Source of the DNA: Oidiodendron maius Zn
Taxonomy: Eukaryota > Ascomycota > Leotiomycetes > Myxotrichaceae
Reading direction: 5' to 3'
Assembly (NCBI GenBank): GCA_000827325.1
Contig: KN832875.1
Coordinates: forward strand, 1,736,001 to 1,800,000
Length of the DNA stretch: 64,000 nt
Program-made: the position numbers and the translations under genes
In this document: piece after piece, positions 56,865 to 64,000 of the stretch
Layout: each line of letters starts with the position of its first letter
Position numbering within the stretch: the first letter of the stretch is position 1
Notes under the pieces: model-generated
What the model was told of the DNA's origin: nothing
What the model saw: the letters and a program-made list of their open reading frames with translations, nothing else
Database searches by the model: none

Positions 56865-58949
56865 ATGGCTTCTCCTACAATGAGTTCACAGAGCTCAATT
56901 ACACTAAGGAGCTGCTCCCCAGAACTTTCTTCAGGGGCACGAAAACTGCAGGTTTTGGAAGATGGCCAGCTCACTAACCAGGCTCAAGCTCCCGTTCTTG
57001 GTCCACCACTTTCTGGACTGCGTTTTGCTGCTATAGTGTTTACGTGAGTAGATGTCTTTTCAAATCACGCAAGTCAGCGCATAGAACAGGCTTCTGACGC
57101 TTACTTAGGATGTGCCTAGGTCTTTTCTTATCCACTGTCGAGACTTCTATAACAGCGACGGCCCTTGTCTCAATTGGACACTATTTCAATAACTCTATTA
57201 TGGTACGTTTGACTCCTCAAGCTTCCGCATCTCAGCATGCAGGTCCTGACCTTTGTTATGCAGACAACATGGGTCGTTTTAGGTTACTTACTCTCCTATA
57301 TGGGTAAGCCTTCAGCTTCCTAAGAGGTCACTACTTACTGACGGTGTACAGGGTTTTCGGTCATCGTTGCTCGACTCAGTGACGTTATTAGTCGCAAATC
57401 AGCAGCAATTCTATGCTGGGTCTTGTTCGCCGGCTTCTCTCTCGCTAGCGGGCTTGCACAATCTTTAAGGCAGCTGATCGCATTCCGCACTATTCAGGGA
57501 ATCGGGGGTTCAGGTTTATTTTCCCTACCCCTCATTATACTCCCAGAGCTTGCCCCGAAAAGGCTATGGGGACTCATGAGTAGCTTTATGGGTGTATCTC
57601 TTGCCTGCTCATATATCGTTGGTACGTTGGATATCTCTACATAAGTTGTCGTTATTAACAATACGTAGGGCCTGTACTTGGTGGTCTAATTGTACAGAGG
57701 ACCAGCTGGAGATGGATATATCTATTCAATGCTCCTATAGCTGTCATGGCGGTAGCCGTCTTGGCAGTCGCTTGGCCGACACATTCCAAAGAACAAACTC
57801 GAAAGCGAGACCCGATTTTTGCCCAGATAGATATCCCTGGGGCGCTCCTTTTACTAGTTGCTTCTGTTTTACTTGTCTTCGCCCTTCAAGAAGCTGGAGC
57901 ATTGCGATTCAATTGGAATAGTTCGATTATTATCACCGCTCTATCAATATCTGGAATTTCCTGGGTCGCTTTCATTGCTTGGATTTCCTGGCTCAGCTTC
58001 AAGACAAAATTACACGCGAAGCCCATATTCCCCATTTTGGCCGTATTGCGACGGCCAACTGGGCCAGCTCTTTTGTATGTTCTTCGCTGATGTAATGCCT
58101 TCCATAATAGCTAATTTTGGCTAGAATAACTTTTCTCACCGGATTCCCTTTCTTTGTTGTCATCATTAATTTGCCATTACGTTTTCAAATAGTTAATGGT
58201 GACAACCCAATTATGGCTGGGGTACATCTAATCCCGATGTTAGGGATCTCTGCCTTTGGTAACAATAACTTTTTTTGCTCCAAAGATCTAATCTTATATC
58301 AAACAGGTAGTACCATCGGTGGCATCCTTTCATCTAGGAAGAATCTTACGTCGTATTCGGTCATCATTGGGTCCTGCTTCGTTTTGCTTGGCAGTGGGCT
58401 ATTATCAACAGTGTCACATAGCGCAAGCATTAGCCCTTCTCAGTATGTATATCAACTTATTTTTGGATTTGGGACAGGAATCTCGTTCTCTTCCTCTGTT
58501 CTGATGACAACACTCTCAAATACGCCCGATAAAATAGGTGAGAAGAATTTTAATGTGCAGCATAGCTGCAATGGCTAGAACCTCAACTTACGCCTTTAGC
58601 AGCATCTTTACAAGGCGCACTCGGACAGGCACGGGTCCTAGGCGGAACCATCGGACTAGCTATTGCCACAATTATATTCAACCATAATATCGCAGCAGAC
58701 CTCTCTGGAACGCTGAGCCCAAAACAACTGTTACAACTGCAACAGTCTATAACTACGATATTTGACTTAGATCCAAGTCAGCAAGTTAAAGTGGCTGTAG
58801 TTTTTGCCAACTCTTTCAATATACAAATGCGAAATTGCATGTATCTGTCGGCTGCTGCTCTAGTTGTCGCCCTCTTTACTTGGCAAAGGAATCCAGCCAG
58901 CATTGCAGATAGTAGGTCGCAGCTAGATATCGCTGGTGAGACTCGATAA
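56865..58949 (+). CDS. MFS transporter, DHA2 (14-span) type
   Basis: Eight exons close in frame: 56865-57043, 57109-57202, 57264-57303, 57352-57621, 57669-58074, 58125-58258, 58307-58537 and 58600-58949 (567 aa). The start is MASPTMSSQSS. Markers include LGLFLSTVETSITATALVSI, TTWVVLGYLLSYMGFSVIVA then RLSDVISRKS (motif A), LIAFRTIQGIGGSGLFSLPL, GPVLGGLIVQRTSWRWIYLF (motif C plus W-R-W-I) and GPALL-ITFLTGFPFFVVII across an intron. The fungal DHA2 family exports drugs, toxins or metabolites. The short last introns, together with a small exon of 40 nt, make this gene look broken unless spliced, but all 1704 coding bases join cleanly, so I call it intact. Substrate unknown. Confidence 0.85.
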
Positions 58950-59342
58950 GAGGAGTAATGCGATAATGGGGCTTAACGGACGCTGGAAAATATGTGCTAT
59001 TTTGTGTACAAAATATAATTCCACATCTAGTTTAATGAAGGCCGTGTATCCGTCTCTGAAAGTGGATTGGGAAATGAAGTGTTGGAAAAGGGAGAAAGTA
59101 CCTATGTAGATAGATGAGTCACGGAAACCCGATTTCACGGACGCTCTTCGTCTTTATATAAATCAGTAGAGAGATGTAAGGCGGAATCGTGAAAGAGATT
59201 TATTGAAACCTTTAAGGCACAATGTTCCAAGGTTCAATTTATAAATTGTGCACGTGACGCCCTATCGGTTGGACACCTTTCATGAGTCTCGTTGACCGCG
59301 TGGCTGCTCCAAGCTCCCCGACATCAACAAGAAAACCCAACC
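58950..59342. promoter_or_regulatory. Spacer with Swp1 promoter
   Basis: 3' flank of the DHA2 gene and 5' flank of the Swp1 gene, including a CACGTG box. Confidence 0.45.
59251..59256. promoter_or_regulatory. CACGTG E-box upstream of Swp1 gene
   Basis: The hexamer (extended as CACGTGAC) lies 87 bp upstream of the start codon. Cbf1-type factors use CACGTGAC in yeasts; the role here is inferred. Confidence 0.35.
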
Positions 59343-60378
59343 ATGCGATTCCTACGCTCAGTAATACCTTCACTTCTGCTTATTGGCGCAGGATTGACAG
59401 AGGCAGCCTCGTCATGGAGTTTTGTGGAGGGATCCATTTCTGTCAATTCAAAAACTGGGGATACATTCAAGGACAAGTATGTGGCACTAATATGCTTAAA
59501 AGCTGTCAATCTTTTGGAGATATGTAACTAACACCAGTTGGCAGGCTGTCACACAAGTCCGCTCTTAAAGCTCCAGTATCATTGGGTGCAACAGATGGCC
59601 TTAAAATAATTCTCACAGCAACTGAAGACGGGAAGGGAAAGCAACCGCACCAGGCATTCCTGCTCCTCAGAGACCCTAAATCTGGCCTCGAGGCAACTTT
59701 CCCATTTTCCGTGAAAGATACTGGGAAAGCTAAAGTAGACGTTGTATGTATTGCCTCTCAATTTTCCTGCGCAAATGTACCTGACAACTTGTTATAGACC
59801 CAAAAAGACCTCCCTGTTCAGCTCCTCTCCTCCGAGGAAAACCTCCAAGCTACCCTTCTCCTCGCCTCGTTCGGCGCCTCCAAACCTTATGGCAGCCATG
59901 TCTTTGACATTGATGTGAAGCACGATCCAAATCTGCCTAAGCCGAAGTATGAGAAGCCACTGCGATATGGGAAGCTGGAGGAGATCCATCATATCTTCAG
60001 AGCGGATCCGAAGAGCGGGCCAATGATCATCAGCATCTTTTTTGCGTTGGCAGTATTAGCTACTGTGCCTGCCTTACTGGGAACGGTACGTTTAATTCCA
60101 TGGTTTGTGATTGTTGCCAGTTCACTGACGACGTATAGTGGATATTCCTTGGAGCCAATGTCACACACCTCACAGACGCCTTATCAGCGGCGCCACTTTC
60201 CCACGGTTTGTTCTTTGGCTCAATTGTATTGATGGAAGGGATCTTCTTTCTGTACTACTACAACTGGACATTGTTTCAAGTGCTGCCTGTAGCTGGAGTT
60301 GTAGGGCTGGTAGCCTTCTTGAGCGGGAGCAAAGCATTGTCCGAGGTTCAGACCCGCCGTCTGGCTGGGAAGCGATAA
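59343..60378 (+). CDS. SWP1: Oligosaccharyltransferase subunit Swp1 (ribophorin II)
   Basis: A subunit of the ER complex that transfers the dolichol-linked glycan to Asn in secretory proteins. Four exons close in frame: 59343-59476, 59545-59743, 59798-60085 and 60139-60378 (286 aa). The signal peptide is MRFLRSVIPSLLLIGAGLTE. The luminal part contains GKQPHQAFLLLRDPKSGLEA and ENLQATLLLASFGASKPYGS. The conserved membrane-entry sequence is YGKLEEIHHIFRADPKSGP, then three hydrophobic segments: MIISIFFALAVLATVPALLG, HGLFFGSIVLMEGIFFLYYY and FQVLPVAGVVGLVAFLSGSK. The C-terminus is LSEVQTRRLAGKR. The length and topology match fungal Swp1. Confidence 0.93.
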
Positions 60379-60742
60379 ATGGGACAGCGAGAGAGCTTGG
60401 AGGGACGATAGAAACATCTACAAACAAAAGTCACGGGCTGACATCCTTACTGCGCGAGGATTGTACAATATCAAGGTTGAAGCAATGACAATAAATTCAA
60501 AATACGAGCTTCTTTGAGCGGGCTTAGACGGGGCTTCGGTCCACATCTTATCATATTGAGAAATGGCAAAGCAAGAGGGAGCCAGTTATTGCACAGGTAA
60601 ATACACCGCGAGAAAGTGTGCTCGTCAAGCAAACGTTTTTGCGAATGAGATTGATTTATGGCACCTAGCATAGCAACCCATGCCTGACTGCAGACCTAAT
60701 ATATAATCGATTTATGACTGCCCAAAATAGCTCATGTTCAGC
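60379..60742. other. Short convergent spacer
   Basis: Between the 3' ends of the Swp1 gene and nudC; nothing seen. Confidence 0.5.
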
Positions 60743-61682
60743 CTAGTTCATCTGCGCCTTCGAGAAATCCATCTCCGGGTGCTATTCCTCATAAATTAGC
60801 AATGATACTTTTGTCATCATGAGGGCCATGTCAAAGATCGTTTCTCGACCTGAAATAGTCTCAAGTGAAAACAGAAGAGGACGAACCTGATCCATGAACT
60901 TTTTCAGCATATCTTGCTTCTTCTGCTCATCGCTAGTTGGCTTGCCCATCTCCTTCTGCCTCTGGTCATACATCATCTTCTCAACCATGCCTCTGGTCTC
61001 TCCATCCAGGTCACTCAAAGTGCTATTCTCTGGTTGGATCTTGGTCACATCAATCTTTGGCGCCGATGTGACAACATGGGCCCACCATTCCATTTTATTT
61101 ACTTTGTCGAGATGTACCTCGATGACCTTTGACCCAGAGGGAGAAGTGATGAGAGTCCATGTAGACTCGTCGACTCGGATCTCGTAGGGGAGATCACCCT
61201 ATGATTCGTAAGGTGTTAACAGAAGAACGTGTGAAGTAGAAGAGGAATGGGTTAAATGAGAGAGGACAAACATCTACAATAGGCTGCTGTCCCTTCACTC
61301 CTACAAGCAGCTTCTTCTTCTTGATATCGACATTCAAGTCCCTTCCTTTAAGGTTGCCCGCCACATCAGCCGTGATGTCCAAGTCGCCGATTGTTTGAGT
61401 CCATTTGTAAGGAAGAGCAGCCTGCTCTGCTGCTTCTTTTGTGCGAGCTGCTGCTTCTTCCTCAGGGGTAGGGTCTGCGTTGGTTGATGCAGCGATTTCT
61501 AGAGTATATTGTTAGTGAGCCGTAAGAAGAGAGGGGTTGAATTTGCTCCTAGAAGCTTCGACGATGAGGGAATGGACATGTAGTGTGGCATGCTAGATTA
61601 TGACGAAAGTATGCGATACAAAGCAGAGTAAAAATACAATCAGGACATAAGCCTTCATCTTACCTTTACCAGCCTCTGCCAT
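60743..61682 (-). CDS. nudC: Nuclear movement protein NudC
   Basis: NudC is a CS-domain (p23-like) co-chaperone required for dynein-dependent nuclear migration. Four exons close in frame: 61664-61682 (19 nt), 61272-61498, 60887-61198 and 60743-60781 (198 aa, the same length I recall for Aspergillus NudC). The start is [20 protein letters not shown]. The CS domain covers [51 protein letters not shown] and [20 protein letters not shown]. The C-terminal helix [20 protein letters not shown] precedes [12 protein letters not shown], the family's closing sequence, encoded by its own 39-nt exon. The gene is divergent from TFB3 with 190 bp between starts. Confidence 0.95.
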
Positions 61683-61872
61683 CTTCAAGATTTCCACCAA
61701 AGATACCAATGTTCACTCGATGGGATGGTTGGGAGGTTTCTTGGCTTGACGAGGCTTTGAAATTCAGCCACTAAAATTTAGCGCGCTTCTCCACGATAAC
61801 AGCCTTGTCTCCAGTCTCACGTCCCTTTATCCACGCCACCACCTCCAGGTCATTACAACGACCTGTGGCAAA
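61683..61872. promoter_or_regulatory. Compact bidirectional promoter, nudC and TFB3
   Basis: Only 190 bp separates the two start codons, so regulatory DNA and both 5' leaders must fit here. Pyrimidine-rich toward the TFB3 side. Confidence 0.6.
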
Positions 61873-62979
61873 ATGTTTCGCAACGGGGTCTCCAAGCTCG
61901 TGGACAACCCTTCGGATGACATCTGCCCGGTCTGCAAGTCAAACCGGTATCTGAATCCGTCCCTCCAATTCCTCATCAACCCAGAATGCTACCACAAGAT
62001 GTGTTCGACCTGCGTGGACAGGATATTCACCTCTGGACCCGCACCGTGTCCCGTGCCGCACTGTGGGAAGACACTTCGGAAGAGAGGTTTCCACAAAGCC
62101 TTCTTTGCGGATCTCGCGATTGAGAGGGAGGTCGACGTTAGGAAACGGGTCGGGGCAGTCTTCAATCGGAGACACGACGAGTTTGAGACGTTGTTGGACT
62201 GGAACAACTATTTGGAGGAGGTCGAAGGGCTCGTTTTTGATATTGTAGAAGGCGATGTCAAGACCAGAACCATAGCAGAAGAGAAGCTGAGGATGTACAA
62301 GGAGGCAAACAAAGGAGTCATCGAGGAGAACACGAGGGTTGGTCTAGAGGAGGGAGAATTAGAGAGGAGGAGAGAGAAGGCAGAGCGAGAAGCTGCTAGG
62401 CAAAGAAGATTGGCGGTTCTGAGGGAGGAAGAAGAAGAGAAAGCCGACATGCTAAAGACTAGGCAGAGCGTCTTGGACCGGCTGGCAAATGAGGACGTTG
62501 ACGCGAATACCATTGCTGCCCAGGCGCAGAAGATTATCCTGAAGAAGACAAGCGCCAGGAGGGCTTTGAAAGATATTCCAATCCAAAGCAATGGAAGCGC
62601 CATGGATGCTGGCCTTACGATCAGAGGGCTCAAGAAGAAAGAAGCTCCCGCACCAGAGAAACCATACGATCCATTTGGAGGTTTGGACCTTACGCCCGCC
62701 AGGTATGTTCTGCAAGACCACTACGAGAACGAATGGTTAGGAGGTGCAAAGAAGGATACACGGCATATGGCTGGAGGATATAGTCTTCAGGAGTACTACG
62801 CTCGAACCATGTTCGAAGCATTTTCTGGTTTAGGCGTCTTTATCGAGGACGAGGTCACGGATCGAAATCAACAGCCACAAGCGGTCGTGGCTCCTGCTGT
62901 GGAGACTGCAGCTGCAGTGCAAGCGGCTGTGAGTAAAACGAAATTCGAGCGTAATATGGAATTAGATGATGTCTTCTAA
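61873..62979 (+). CDS. TFB3: TFIIH/CAK subunit Tfb3 (MAT1)
   Basis: Tfb3 (MAT1) bridges the CDK-activating kinase to core TFIIH for transcription initiation and repair. Intronless, 368 aa. The N-terminal RING finger has CPVCKSNRYLNPSLQFLINP, ECYHKMCSTCVDRIF and CPVPHCGKTLRKRGF, with the C3HC4 cysteines and histidine present. The conserved helix FADLAIEREVDVRKRVGAVF then NRRHDEFETLLDWNNYLEEV follows. A charged coiled-coil region covers about residues 130-230. The MAT1 C-terminal part includes ARYVLQDHYENEWLGGAKKD and YSLQEYYARTMFEAFSGLGV. Length fits fungal orthologs. Confidence 0.95.
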   Translation: MFRNGVSKLVDNPSDDICPVCKSNRYLNPSLQFLINPECYHKMCSTCVDRIFTSGPAPCPVPHCGKTLRKRGFHKAFFADLAIEREVDVRKRVGAVFNRRHDEFETLLDWNNYLEEVEGLVFDIVEGDVKTRTIAEEKLRMYKEANKGVIEENTRVGLEEGELERRREKAEREAARQRRLAVLREEEEEKADMLKTRQSVLDRLANEDVDANTIAAQAQKIILKKTSARRALKDIPIQSNGSAMDAGLTIRGLKKKEAPAPEKPYDPFGGLDLTPARYVLQDHYENEWLGGAKKDTRHMAGGYSLQEYYARTMFEAFSGLGVFIEDEVTDRNQQPQAVVAPAVETAAAVQAAVSKTKFERNMELDDVF

Positions 62980-63269
62980 GCATGTGGATCGTGGTGCACG
63001 GAGATTTCACTTTGCATAGCGGGATTGGAAGTTTAAGGAGTTAGGGAGATTAACTTAGAAATCATCACAGGGGATGGGCCGCATAATTGCTTCTGGAGAA
63101 GGCTGTTATCATTAGCGGATTAACTACCACGTCCGCAGACTCCCTGTAACATATTGAGAACCATTTATGCTCTTCGAATTCCCGCTTCAGATATGAGAAT
63201 CACGTCTCCAAACGCCCTGCTTAGTCATTGTCCCTGACAAGTCGAATGCAAACTACCAATACATTTATG
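62980..63269. other. Convergent spacer
   Basis: 3' flanks of TFB3 and the endocytic adaptor; no gene seen. Confidence 0.5.
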
Positions 63270-64000
63270 TTATTGCTGCCACGGCTGTTGTTGTGCGGGC
63301 CTTGGGAAGACTGGAATTGCCCCCAGACTGTCCAGGCCGCCACCGATGGGTTGCTGCATATGCTGCCAACCTTGTCCCGTGGCAGTATTCACGAACTGGC
63401 TTTGCCGGAACGGGTTTGTACTACCTGTAGGCTGAGGTGCAAGACCGCCACTCGTCTGTGGGCGTTGAGGGGCCCCAGTACTCTTAGCAAATGGGTTTGT
63501 GCCTGTGGTCATTGATTGCAGAGCTGTGCCTTGCTGCTCAAGGTGCTGTTGCTGCTGAAATCCTACTTGTGGCAAGGGAGATGTGTATGCGTATTGCGTA
63601 TGTTGAAATTGCTGGTCAGACGGTTGGCTGAAAGGTTGGCTAACTTGAGGTGTCGATTTTGCGAAGGGGTTTGTTGATGGTTGGCTTATGGGAGGCGAAA
63701 AAGGTGCCCCAACGGTACCGGTTTGAGTTACCATCATTGATTGGCGGAAGGGGTTGGTTGCTTGGGGCGCACCAGTTTGCATTGTTCCAAGTTGTTGTGG
63801 CTGCTGTAAGAAAGACGCTGTCGAATCTTGCGGAATGGAGGAGAGGGCTCCCGGCTGGAACGATGGTTGAGGAGTGTAGCCCCCAAAGCTGGTGCTAGTG
63901 AAATTTGGCTGGATTTGTTGAGGTTGTTGGGGTGCAGTGAACCCAGTATTAAATGGATGCTGCTGCTGGAACGGATTTGGACTTTGATAAGCTGATTGTT
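63270..64000 (-). CDS. C-terminal part of an ANTH/AP180-like endocytic adaptor (partial)
   Basis: The minus-strand frame is open from the right window edge (64000) to the stop at 63270, so the 5' part lies outside. The visible 240 residues are Gln/Pro-rich and carry five NPF motifs (PNPFQQQ, ATNPFRQS, TNPFAKST twice, STNPFRQS). It ends AIPVFPRPAQQQPWQQ. NPF motifs bind EH-domain proteins such as Ede1 and Pan1. Fungal yAP180 and epsin proteins carry them in a disordered tail behind an ANTH or ENTH domain. The spacing and the TNPFAKS/TNPFRQS forms favour a yAP180-type ANTH protein, but the membrane-binding domain is not in the window. Confidence 0.7.
   Translation of the reverse strand, partial: QSAYQSPNPFQQQHPFNTGFTAPQQPQQIQPNFTSTSFGGYTPQPSFQPGALSSIPQDSTASFLQQPQQLGTMQTGAPQATNPFRQSMMVTQTGTVGAPFSPPISQPSTNPFAKSTPQVSQPFSQPSDQQFQHTQYAYTSPLPQVGFQQQQHLEQQGTALQSMTTGTNPFAKSTGAPQRPQTSGGLAPQPTGSTNPFRQSQFVNTATGQGWQHMQQPIGGGLDSLGAIPVFPRPAQQQPWQQ

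Noticed and set aside
56865-58949. DHA2 transporter considered as a pseudogene because its open frames are fragmented
   Set aside because: Seven GT-AG introns join eight exons into one continuous 567-residue frame.

Overview
The window comes from a filamentous ascomycete (Pezizomycotina). Protein genes carry 47-70 bp GT-AG introns, and several families are fungus-specific: a DUF1748/MIN8-type small protein, xanthine dioxygenase XanA, an Mds3/Pmd1-type kelch protein, a UstYa-family relic and an Atg28-like coiled-coil protein. Base composition is patchy. Genes alternate with GC-rich spacers that hold no gene (1-1579, 17234-18670, 27697-29221) and AT-rich stretches holding decayed genes (22.7-23.8 kb, 48.9-50.3 kb). 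A Leotiomycete is plausible, but this is inference. Layout, left to right: acyl-CoA ligase (1580-3599, +); SAM methyltransferase (4268-5347, -); intron-bearing tRNA-Val (6344-6444, +); an unnamed 80-residue single-span membrane protein (7074-7366, -); pyruvate kinase (9299-10977, -), divergent from a MIN8-type microprotein (11792-12332, +); Atg28-like coiled-coil protein (12863-14617, -); F-box protein (15352-17233, -); phosphopantetheine adenylyltransferase (18671-19900, -), divergent from a DCAF7-type WD40 protein (20162-22356, +); an oxidoreductase pseudogene (22680-23790, -); Spt5 (24387-27696, +); FBXO31-like F-box protein (29222-30911, +); DUF1769 protein (31531-32971, +); membrane-anchored alpha/beta hydrolase (33817-35483, -); Rtt10/WDR6 (36077-39854, -), divergent from a second alpha/beta hydrolase (40246-41704, +); Mds3-like kelch protein (42024-45095, -); DHA1 MFS transporter (46779-48512, +); UstYa-family pseudogene (48930-49795, -); patatin-like lipase (51038-53329, -); xanA (55028-56155, -); DHA2 MFS transporter (56865-58949, +); Swp1/ribophorin II (59343-60378, +); NudC (60743-61682, -), divergent from Tfb3/MAT1 (61873-62979, +); and the 3' part of an ANTH/AP180-like endocytic adaptor running off the right edge (63270-64000, -). 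Most genes are housekeeping: glycolysis, CoA synthesis, transcription (Spt5 and TFIIH), ER N-glycosylation, tRNA modification, dynein/microtubule function, endocytosis and nutrient signalling. They are not organised into a pathway. The accessory material is the two transporters, the UstYa relic, the stand-alone methyltransferase and ligase, and xanA, which has a candidate purine-activator site upstream. I found no intact biosynthetic cluster, transposon or CRISPR array. The least described items are the 80-residue membrane protein, the MIN8-type gene whose first coding exon appears to be only the ATG, and the decayed UstYa gene beside an intact MFS transporter. Exon coordinates were derived by reading splice sites and checking that every exon set closes in frame; none has transcript support.
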